DNA from: Halobacteriales archaeon QS_9_70_65
GTDB lineage: Archaea; Halobacteriota; Halobacteria; Halobacteriales; Haloarculaceae
Length of the DNA stretch: 17,556 nucleotides
Assembly: GCA_003023535.1 (NCBI GenBank)
Contig: PXSC01000061.1
Span: 1-17,556 of the forward strand
Direction: 5' to 3'
How positions within the stretch are numbered: position 1 is the stretch's first letter; each line of letters starts with the position of its first letter. Under the pieces are notes generated by a model that worked only from the letters and a program-made list of their open reading frames with translations, was not told the origin of the DNA and ran no database searches. Positions 1-4,667 of this stretch are shown here, one piece after another. A program made the translations under genes and the position numbers.

Positions 1-168
1 CTCCGCGCGGCCGTCGGTCACCCGCTTGATGTCGTCGAGCACCGTCCCGACCGCCGCCTCCTCGTTGTAGGTGCCCATCACGACGCTCAGGTCGTCGAAC
101 GTGAACGGACCGTCAGCGTTCGCGTTCGCGCTGTCGGCGTCCGCGGCGCCCGCCTCGAGGGAACTCAT
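1..168 (-). CDS. Family 2 glycosyltransferase, N-terminal fragment (runs off window)
   Basis: Only the first 56 codons are inside the window; the gene continues past base 1. The protein starts MSSLEAGAADADSANANADG, an acidic low-complexity leader. It then enters FTFDDLSVVMGTYNEE at about residues 21-36, followed by AAVGTVLDDIKRVTDG. The pattern hydrophobic strand + TYNEE + xxVGxVLDDI is the nucleotide-sugar-binding start of GT-A fold family 2 enzymes, close to dolichol/polyprenyl-phosphate hexosyltransferases. Such enzymes load a sugar onto a lipid carrier at the cytoplasmic membrane face for N-glycan or polysaccharide synthesis; the exact substrate cannot be told from this fragment. It lies 44 bases downstream of the GMC oxidoreductase on the same strand but has its own upstream palindrome (201-216), so it is probably transcribed separately. 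The ATG at 168 is the start that leaves the full GT motif intact. Confidence 0.8.
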   Translation of the reverse strand, partial: MSSLEAGAADADSANANADGPFTFDDLSVVMGTYNEEAAVGTVLDDIKRVTDGRAE

Positions 169-200
169 TACCGGGGGGTAGCCGGCGGCCGCACTTGAGT

Positions 201-216
201 TTTAGGTTTGCCTAAA
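201..216. promoter_or_regulatory. DtxR/IdeR-like palindrome upstream of the glycosyltransferase
   Basis: The sequence TTTAGGTTTGCCTAAA is a palindrome with perfect 6-base arms (TTTAGG/CCTAAA) around a 4-base centre. It ends 33 bases upstream of the glycosyltransferase ATG, where BRE/TATA elements of a haloarchaeal promoter would lie, and it overlaps the stop codon of the GMC oxidoreductase. A second site with the same arms and spacing is at 2356-2369. The arms match the half-site of the DtxR/IdeR iron-regulator box (known family consensus TTAGG...CCTAA). Assignment to a specific haloarchaeal regulator is inference. Confidence 0.55.
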
Positions 217-1834
217 GCGACCGCGAGAGCGCGTCGTCGACGACGTCGGCGGCCCGGAGCGCCAGCGCCGCGACCGTCAGCGTCGGGTTGACGGCGCCGC
301 CGGTCGGGAAGACCGACGAGGAGGCGATCCAGCAGTTTTCGAGGTCGTGGGTGCACAGCGTGGGGTCGACGACGCTCTCCGTGGGCTCTTCGCCCATCCG
401 CGTGGTGCCCATGTGGTGGTAGGCGGGGCCGGTCGAGTCGGGGCCGGCGGTCCAGGTCACCTCGGCGCCCAACTCCGCGAGGATATCGCGCTGAATCTCG
501 TTGACCCGCTCGATGGTCCGCAGCGCGCGGTCGCCGACGGTCCAGTGGACGTCCGGCACCGGGTTGCCGAGGTCGTCGGTCCGCTCGTCGTCGAGGCCGA
601 CGTAGCTGTCCTCGCGGGGCAGTTGCTCGACGAGGGCGCCGACGGCGACGTGGCCGCCGTAGGACTCGCGCAGCCGTTCGAGCAGGTCGTCGCCCCAGTC
701 GTCGCCCGTCATCGCCAGTTCGACCGGCGACGGGCCCGCGTAGTTGAGGAACTCGAGCTTGAACGGCGCCACCGTCTCGTCGGCCTCGTCGTAGAACTGG
801 TGACTCTCGGTCGTGACGAAGCCGACGTGGTTCTGCCGGGTCGACTCCTCGAGGACGCCGCCGACGCCGGCGAAGAGGTGGTCGGTGAAGTACCGGCCGA
901 CGGCGCCGCTGGAGTTCGCCAGGCCGTCGGGGTAGCGGTCCGAGGCCGACAGCAGGAGCAGCCGCGGAATCTCGACGCCGCCGGCCGCCAGCATGAAGGC
1001 GTCGGCTCGCTGGCGGTGTTCGGTCCCGTCGGGCGCGACGTAGACGGCCGCCTCGATTTGGTCGGGGCCGTGGGCCAGTTCGGTCACCCGGGCGCGGTCG
1101 ACGACGGTCGCACCCTTCCGTTCGGCGTCCTCGACGTGGACGGTCGCGTCGTACTTGGCGCCGGAGGGACACACCGGCTGACAGGTGCCGTAGCCGACGC
1201 ACTCGCCGCGGCCGTCGTACGGTTCGGAGTTGCGGGCGTTCGGCACCGAGTGGGTCGCGATGTCCAGTTCCTCGCAGGCCTCGGCGAACAGCGAGTCGCT
1301 GTGGGACGGCGGGAACGCGGGGTTGGGAAACGGCGCCTCCCGCGGCGGCCCGAAGGGGTTGTCGTCGGCGCCGGAGACGCCGAAGGCCCGCTCGGCCTCG
1401 GCGTAGTACGGCCGGAGGTCCGCGTAGTCGAGGGGCCAGTCGGGGCCGACGCCCCGCTCCGTGCCGGAACTGAAGTCCGCCTCGTGGAGGCGCATCACCA
1501 TCCCCTGCCAGTGGAGCGTCGACCCACCGACCCCTTTGACGCGGGCGTGGTTGAGCGGGTAGAACCGCTCGCCGGACGCCGCGTGGGCGTCCCGGGGGCC
1601 GCCCATCTCCCAGACGTCCGGCCGATCGTAGGCCGGTCGGATGGCGCGCTCCTGGCGGTCGAGGCGATCCTCGGGGTCGAACCGCGGGCCGGCGTCGAGG
1701 ACGACCACCTCGTGATCGGCCGCCAGCCGATCCGCGACCAGCGCGCCGGCCGGACCGGCACCGACGACGCAGACGTCGGCGTCCGGGACGGGCGTTCGGT
1801 CCCGCCCGTCGGCCGCCGAGGGGGTGCCGCTCAC
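212..1834 (-). CDS. GMC-family FAD-dependent oxidoreductase (gluconate/sugar dehydrogenase flavoprotein-like)
   Basis: 540 aa, intact. The N-terminus carries the FAD dinucleotide-binding motif VCVVGAGPAGALVADRL (residues 21-37) followed by the acidic strand end VVVLDAGPRFDPEDR. GVGGSTLHWQGMVMRLHEADF (about 101-121) is the GMC signature region. The C-terminal GMC_oxred_C region has YHHMGTTRMG (472-481), holding the catalytic His candidates, and GGAVNPTLTVAALALRAAD with the conserved NPT. A cysteine cluster at 212, 218 and 222 (CVGYGTCQPVC) is typical of gluconate-dehydrogenase-like flavoproteins. The start overlaps the stop of the upstream subunit-3-like gene (ATGA at 1831-1834), so the two are translationally coupled and probably form one membrane/extracytoplasmic dehydrogenase. 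No signal peptide is visible; it may travel with its Tat-targeted partner, as known in gluconate 2-dehydrogenases. The physiological substrate is unknown; a sugar or sugar acid is likely. Confidence 0.87.
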   Translation of the reverse strand: MSGTPSAADGRDRTPVPDADVCVVGAGPAGALVADRLAADHEVVVLDAGPRFDPEDRLDRQERAIRPAYDRPDVWEMGGPRDAHAASGERFYPLNHARVKGVGGSTLHWQGMVMRLHEADFSSGTERGVGPDWPLDYADLRPYYAEAERAFGVSGADDNPFGPPREAPFPNPAFPPSHSDSLFAEACEELDIATHSVPNARNSEPYDGRGECVGYGTCQPVCPSGAKYDATVHVEDAERKGATVVDRARVTELAHGPDQIEAAVYVAPDGTEHRQRADAFMLAAGGVEIPRLLLLSASDRYPDGLANSSGAVGRYFTDHLFAGVGGVLEESTRQNHVGFVTTESHQFYDEADETVAPFKLEFLNYAGPSPVELAMTGDDWGDDLLERLRESYGGHVAVGALVEQLPREDSYVGLDDERTDDLGNPVPDVHWTVGDRALRTIERVNEIQRDILAELGAEVTWTAGPDSTGPAYHHMGTTRMGEEPTESVVDPTLCTHDLENCWIASSSVFPTGGAVNPTLTVAALALRAADVVDDALSRSL

Positions 1835-2346
1835 TGCCGCGGTCCCCGCCGGTAGCTGTCGGTCCCGCCGGGGTGGCCCCGGGGGTTCTCGATGCCGACC
1901 AGCTCTCCACCGGTCGGCGAGGCGTACAGCGCCATCAGGAGGTCGTTGACGACGTAGTACCGCACCCGCTCGGCGGTCGACCCGTCGGGGGCCTCCGCGG
2001 CGGTGTCGACGCCCATCTCCCGCAGCAGCGCGTCGCGGTCCTCGGTGGCGAGGTCCGCGAAGGCGGCGTCGTACCAGGCCTCGGCACGGTCGTCCGTCGT
2101 CTCGACCGCCGCCCGGACCCCGCGGGCGTGATCGTCGTCGCCCGCCGCGCGCCGCTCGGCGAACGTCTCGACGAACGGCTCGACACCGGACAGCTCGCTC
2201 GGGTAGACGACCTCGGCGACCGCGACCAGCGTCTCGACCGGCGCCGTCGCGGCGTCGCCACCGGTGTCGACGGCGTAGGCGGCGGCGCCCGTTCCCACCC
2301 CGATGGCCGCGAGCGCGCCGATGGCGTCCCGCCGGGACAGTTCCAT
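1831..2346 (-). CDS. Tat-exported gluconate 2-dehydrogenase subunit 3-like protein
   Basis: 171 aa. The N-terminus MELSRRDAIGALAAIGVG is a twin-arginine signal: RR at residues 5-6, then a hydrophobic Ala/Gly stretch to about residue 25. The body is acidic and contains LVAVAEVVYPSELSG and later RVRYYVVNDLLMALYASPTGGELVGIENPRGHPGG. This layout (VVYP near the mature N-terminus, LLxxLYxSPxGxELVGxxNPxGxPGG near the end) is that of the gluconate 2-dehydrogenase subunit 3 family, small Tat-borne partners of GMC flavoproteins. It is the first gene of a two-gene operon; its TGA overlaps the ATG of the flavoprotein. A DtxR-like palindrome ends 10 bases before its ATG, so expression is probably controlled by a metal-dependent repressor. 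The ATG at 2346 is the only start giving the RR signal. Confidence 0.83.
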   Translation of the reverse strand: MELSRRDAIGALAAIGVGTGAAAYAVDTGGDAATAPVETLVAVAEVVYPSELSGVEPFVETFAERRAAGDDDHARGVRAAVETTDDRAEAWYDAAFADLATEDRDALLREMGVDTAAEAPDGSTAERVRYYVVNDLLMALYASPTGGELVGIENPRGHPGGTDSYRRGPRQ

Positions 2347-2355
2347 GGAGGCGAT

Positions 2356-2369
2356 TTAGGCAGACCTAA
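2356..2369. promoter_or_regulatory. DtxR/IdeR-like palindrome at the start of the dehydrogenase operon
   Basis: TTAGGCAGACCTAA has 5-base arms TTAGG/CCTAA around 4 bases and lies 10-23 bases upstream of the ATG at 2346. It shares arms and spacing with the palindrome at 201-216. A protein bound here would cover the transcription start of a short-leader mRNA, consistent with repression. The match to the DtxR-family half-site is established knowledge of that family; its function here is inference. Confidence 0.55.
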
Positions 2370-2399
2370 TCAAATGCGTTGTGAATCGGCGGCGCGGTC

Positions 2400-2700
2400 A
2401 ATTCTGACTTCTCCCACGACTGAAGCCGTGAGGCTATAGTAGCTACAGACCAGCGCCCGCCACAGACGGGCATCCTCACCGGGAGTTCCCTGGTCGGATG
2501 CCAGGGTTCGGACCGGGTCAGTACGGCCCCCGACTCAACAGAGGCTTTGTGAGACTTGCCGAGACTCGGTATACCCATTCCCGGAGTAAATACTACTCAG
2601 GCTTATGAGATTCATTCCACCCTGAAAGTGGGCTTTCTCCCTGTGTCCGCTGTAAAGGACGGTTGGGGCCCCCCTGCTTGGGACGAAGCGCTTACCCACA
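2400..2700 (-). mobile_element. Probable decayed IS200/IS605 (TnpB-type) element remnant
   Basis: This stretch between the dehydrogenase operon and the next gene holds no convincing intact gene. Read on the minus strand it contains two hairpins of the form C-C-(C/T)-C-A-C...TTCA/TCA...G-T-G-G. One (2412-2433) has about 8 pairs with two G-U wobbles and loop TTCA; the other (2617-2631) has about 6 pairs with loop TCA. CCCAC...TTCA...GTGGG hairpins are, from memory, typical of the right ends of haloarchaeal IS200/IS605/IS1341 elements, where the tnpB 3' end becomes guide RNA. On the minus strand the sequence before each hairpin is open (for example ...GRKPTFRVE then stop, and ...RLQSWEKSE), which could be degenerate TnpB C-termini. 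No catalytic TnpB domain is present. The boundaries are estimates. Confidence 0.35.
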
Positions 2701-2712
2701 CCGGCGACCAGT

Positions 2713-3105
2713 ATGGAGTTGATGACCGAGGACGGCAACGAGTCGGCCGGTCGAGCAGCAGCCCCGGACCCGGATGTCGACGCGATTCCATCGCTGACGG
2801 CAATCGCGCCGGCGTACGACCGCTTGCTCGAAATCGCGACCCAGCGGCTGGACGGCCCGGTGCAGACGCGGGTTCGGACTTGGGAGGACGGCGAATTCAC
2901 AATCCGCGTGTATCACGGGTATGGGCCGCATCCGCAGCGGCCGGACACGGCGTATCAGCACGTCCTGCGATACCACAGCCGCAAAAACAGCGTCGTAGAG
3001 GGTCTCGTCGCAGTGGACGTGAAAACGTCGGAGAAAACACTGATTTACCGCACGATCATAGGTACCGGTGGCGTCCGCGTCGACGCCGGTCGCATCCCCG
3101 AATAA
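2713..3105 (+). CDS. Hypothetical protein in the accessory segment
   Basis: 130 aa, family not recognised. The first 25 residues are an acidic, Ala-rich disordered leader. The folded part contains IAPAYDRLLEIATQRLDG (a helix) and then alternating strand-like segments: TRVRTWEDGEFTIRVYHGYG, YQHVLRYHSRKNSVVEGLVA and SEKTLIYRTIIGTGGVRVDA. This is a mainly beta pattern with several His and Arg residues, like small nucleic-acid-binding or nuclease-fold proteins, but no diagnostic motif is visible. There is no signal peptide or membrane segment. Start: ATG 2713, or ATG 2722 (MTEDGNES) as an alternative. It stands alone, between element remnants and a decayed integrase, about 270 bases before the TumE-like gene on the same strand. 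Codon use and acidic composition look haloarchaeal. It is probably a real gene carried by the accessory segment; its function is unknown. Confidence 0.55.
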   Translation: MELMTEDGNESAGRAAAPDPDVDAIPSLTAIAPAYDRLLEIATQRLDGPVQTRVRTWEDGEFTIRVYHGYGPHPQRPDTAYQHVLRYHSRKNSVVEGLVAVDVKTSEKTLIYRTIIGTGGVRVDAGRIPE

Positions 3106-3144
3106 ATAAGGGTATTCTGGGGGCGACCAACTCAGCTGTTTTGA

Positions 3145-3315
3145 ATTTCCCCTGCCGCTTACGGCACTCGCGGATTCGTTCCAGGCGGGTACCCGACCTC
3201 TCCGCGTGTTGTGATGGCTCTCGGTGGGTGGTCCTCCTACGATGCAATCGAGCCATGTCTCGCCGCCCTCGCCGAGCCCAACATTCTGGACCAGTTCGGT
3301 AGGGTTCCACTCTGA
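3145..3315 (+). pseudogene. Decayed tyrosine recombinase/integrase, C-terminal fragment
   Basis: One frame reads (from 3151) PAAYGTRGFVPGG, YPTSPRVVMALGGWSSYDAI, then EPCLAALAEPNILDQF, GRVPL and a stop at 3313-3315. A/T-Y-G-T-R, then VVMALGGWSSYxAIEPYLAxPxE, resembles the C-terminal catalytic end of haloarchaeal XerC/D-type integrases. There the region after the second active-site Arg leads through an LGG/H-W helix to the catalytic Tyr in EPYL. Here that position is Cys (EPCL, near 3250), which would inactivate the enzyme. A stop at 3142-3144 closes the frame upstream, and nothing recognisable as the integrase body precedes it. It is therefore a relic, suggesting the segment arrived by site-specific integration or element capture. 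The family call is from pattern memory and moderately sure. Confidence 0.5.
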
Positions 3316-3340
3316 TGGGTTTCGGCCCCAACGATAACCC

Positions 3341-3347
3341 TTATTTT
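3341..3347 (+). promoter_or_regulatory. TATA-like box for the TumE/HVO_A0114 pair
   Basis: TTATTTT stands out as AT-only in GC-rich surroundings. Transcription would be expected about 26 bases downstream, near 3370, leaving a leader of under 10 bases before the GTG at 3378. This supports the GTG rather than the ATG at 3315 as the toxin start, because the ATG lies upstream of this box. Confidence 0.45.
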
Positions 3348-3377
3348 GTTGGGCTCGTGTACCAACATAGGAGACCC

Positions 3378-3686
3378 GTGTCAGCGACGGTCGTGTACCG
3401 GGAGGAAAACGAGAAACCGGACGGGAGTCGGTACGAGATGGTCGCCTGGCAGGTCCCGGTGAGCGAGGACTTCCCCCAGGGGCTGAAGTACAGCTTCCAG
3501 TACATGGACGCCGACGACGACACGCTCCTGCGATACGACAACGCGCCCTACCACCTGGATGTCAGCCGGCATCACCGACATCCACCCGACGGCGAGATCA
3601 CGGAGTTGGAGTTCACCGGCCTCTCCGACCTGATCGACGACTTCCAGAACGAGGTCGACGAAATCTATGAGCGACGAACCAACTGA
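3378..3686 (+). CDS. TumE-family (DUF6516-like) toxin of a toxin-antitoxin pair
   Basis: 102 aa from GTG 3378 (MSATVVYREENEKPDGSRYE); an in-frame ATG at 3315 would add 21 residues but lies upstream of the likely promoter. The body has WQVPVSEDFPQGLKYSFQYM, LLRYDNAPYHLDVSRHHRHP and a C-terminal helix ending VDEIYERRTN. The arrangement charged N-terminal strand, GxKYSFQY, LxRYDNAxxH...HHxHPPDGE and C-terminal helix is that of small proteins annotated as toxin-antitoxin TumE family, regularly next to an HVO_A0114-type DNA-binding partner. The RYDN and HHRH residues are conserved and plausibly catalytic (an RNase-like role is suspected for the family, not shown here). The gene overlaps the next by 20 bases in another frame, which implies translational coupling. 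It sits inside the accessory segment that truncates a chromosomal hydrolase, as expected for a mobile stabilising module. Confidence 0.7.
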   Translation: MSATVVYREENEKPDGSRYEMVAWQVPVSEDFPQGLKYSFQYMDADDDTLLRYDNAPYHLDVSRHHRHPPDGEITELEFTGLSDLIDDFQNEVDEIYERRTN

Positions 3687-4134
3687 CACCGAACCCACGC
3701 ACGACGAGTTCACCCCCGACCCGGACGAGGTCGAGTACCCTTCGACCCTCCGCATCACGTCGAAGCCGTCCAAGGACCACAAGAAGAGTGCCCTGGACCG
3801 TGCAGAGCGCTGGGAGCAAGGCGACGAGGTCCCGCACGTCGTCAATTTCGAAGACCGAGCGCGCCTCCGCCAGCTGCTCACCGACCGGCGGATGGAGCTG
3901 CTCGAGACGGTGATGGAACGGCCTCCCGAGAGCATCCGCGCGCTGGCTGGCCGCCTCGACCGTGACGTGCACGACGTCCACGACGATCTGCATCTGCTGG
4001 CCGAGTACGAAATCATCTACTTCGAGGAAGACGGCCGCGCGAAGAAGCCGTACATTCCCTACGACACGGTTCGGATCGAGGTTGAGTTCGGCCTGTCGTG
4101 TAGTGAGAGCTCAGAGTCGGCCGCATCGACCTGA
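3667..4134 (+). CDS. HVO_A0114-family winged-helix DNA-binding protein (putative antitoxin)
   Basis: 155 aa. An acidic disordered N-terminus (MSDEPTDTEPTHDEFTPDPD) is followed by STLRITSKPSKDHKKSALDR, then VVNFEDRARLRQLLTDRRME and a winged-helix region at about residues 76-140. In it, LLETVMERPPESIRALAGRL is helix-turn-helix-like, HDVHDDLHLLAEYEIIYFEE continues it, and RAKKPYIPYDTVRIEVE forms the wing. This layout is the HVO_A0114 family of putative DNA-binding proteins that pair with TumE-like proteins; here it would neutralise the toxin and repress the operon. The ATG lies 20 bases inside the toxin gene. The last residues (about FGLSCSESSESAAST) fall on the junction with the disrupted hydrolase at about 4125-4135, so the native C-terminus may have been altered by the insertion. 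The antitoxin role is inferred from context. Confidence 0.72.
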   Translation: MSDEPTDTEPTHDEFTPDPDEVEYPSTLRITSKPSKDHKKSALDRAERWEQGDEVPHVVNFEDRARLRQLLTDRRMELLETVMERPPESIRALAGRLDRDVHDVHDDLHLLAEYEIIYFEEDGRAKKPYIPYDTVRIEVEFGLSCSESSESAAST

Positions 4135-4286
4135 ACTTCCAGTTCGTCGGGCAGTTGCGCGCCGAGCGGCAGCAGGTCCCGCTCGTCGGTGCCGCGGCCG
4201 TGAGCCAGTACGACCGCCGGCGCGTCCGACGCGGCGGTCCCCGGGCGGTGCTCGTGGACGAGCGGTAGGTCCTCCGGCGCGGTCAT
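4132..4286 (-). pseudogene. Truncated alpha/beta hydrolase (phospholipase/carboxylesterase-type), N-terminal 51 codons
   Basis: Read on the minus strand from ATG 4286: MTAPEDLPLVHEHRPGTAAS, then DAPAVVLAHGRGTDERDLLP and LGAQLPDELEV. LAHGRGxxxxDLLPLGxxLP is the oxyanion-hole region at the start of the dienelactone hydrolase/carboxylesterase branch of alpha/beta hydrolases, normally about 200 aa. After DELEV the similarity stops and the reading frame runs antisense into the HVO_A0114-like gene to a stop near 4059. The nucleophile Ser, Asp and His of the triad are absent, so the product cannot be active. The promoter-like box upstream (4307-4317) is still present. The junction at about 4125-4134 marks the right edge of the accessory segment; the rest of the hydrolase is not found in this window. 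Confidence 0.72.
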
Positions 4287-4306
4287 GCGCCCGCTACGAC
4301 GGCGAC

Positions 4307-4317
4307 GATCAAAAGCC
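4307..4317 (-). promoter_or_regulatory. TATA-like box of the truncated hydrolase
   Basis: On the minus strand GGCTTTTGATC is centred about 26 bases upstream of the ATG at 4286, the usual spacing for a leaderless haloarchaeal transcript. It suggests that the hydrolase start is authentic and its remnant may still be transcribed. Confidence 0.4.
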
Positions 4318-4357
4318 GCCGGTCGACGCGCCCCACCGTGTGACACGTTGCCATAGG

Positions 4358-4365
4358 ATTTATGA
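4358..4365 (+). promoter_or_regulatory. TATA-like box of the zinc-finger gene
   Basis: ATTTATGA is centred about 29 bases upstream of ATG 4391, matching a leaderless haloarchaeal promoter. The surrounding intergenic sequence (4287-4390) is GC-rich and also carries the divergent hydrolase box. Confidence 0.5.
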
Positions 4366-4390
4366 TCGTGGCTCGGCAACCGGTACCCGT

Positions 4391-4558
4391 ATGGCGACCG
4401 CAGACGACATCTTCGACGAGTTCCTCGACGAGCGGGGGCACGAAACCGAGTCCCAGTCGTGGGAGCAGGACTACAACAAAAAGCGGTGTCCGGACTGCGA
4501 AGGGCTCCACGGGCCCGAGGCGTCGTCGTGTACGGTCTGCGGCTGGCAGCCGACCTGA
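4391..4558 (+). CDS. HVO_0416-type small zinc-finger protein
   Basis: 55 aa, a length normal for the family. An acidic N-terminal half (MATADDIFDEFLDERGHETE) is followed by SWEQDYNKKRCPDCEGLHGP and ASSCTVCGWQPT. The two pairs CPDC (residues 33-36) and CTVC (47-50) form a zinc ribbon, and the final CGWxP is characteristic. This matches the haloarchaeal HVO_0416 family of small zinc-finger proteins, whose molecular role is not established; nucleic-acid or protein contact is assumed. It is monocistronic or weakly linked to the helicase, which starts 110 bases later with its own TATA-like box. The start is fixed by the leaderless promoter and by a start codon close after it. Confidence 0.85.
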   Translation: MATADDIFDEFLDERGHETESQSWEQDYNKKRCPDCEGLHGPEASSCTVCGWQPT

Positions 4559-4636
4559 GGTGAGGCCACGGTCGGCCGGTGCGCCGACGATCGTCCGACA
4601 GCGCCGCTCCGTGGTGGTATCGGTCGCAAGCACTCG

Positions 4637-4643
4637 TTTTATG
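4637..4643 (+). promoter_or_regulatory. TATA-like box of the helicase gene
   Basis: TTTTATG is centred 28 bases before ATG 4668. It is the only AT-rich run in the 109-base gap after the zinc-finger gene and supports a leaderless transcript starting at MSNSTQ. Confidence 0.5.
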
Positions 4644-4667
4644 AGGCCGCGCGGCATTGAACGAGTA

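Noticed and set aside
201..216. The palindrome read as a transcription terminator of the GMC gene
   Set aside because: A second copy with the same arms occurs at a gene start, and there is no T-run after it; an operator is the better reading.
168..1910. Arg-rich 580-codon frame overlapping the GMC oxidoreductase
   Set aside because: It is a shadow of the same DNA in another phase; the GMC frame has all family motifs and an ATGA coupling to its partner.
2460..2530. Possible tRNA-like folding (GGTTCGGACC-type arm)
   Set aside because: No cloverleaf with acceptor, anticodon and T-arm could be assembled.
2556..3302. A 248-codon plus-strand frame covering the element remnant, the orphan gene and the integrase relic
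   Set aside because: Its composition is Arg/Pro-rich without domains and it overlaps better-supported reading in other phases.
3315..3377. N-terminal extension of the TumE-like protein from ATG 3315
   Set aside because: The ATG lies upstream of the only TATA-like box (3341-3347) and overlaps the integrase relic's stop; the extra residues do not look like the family start.
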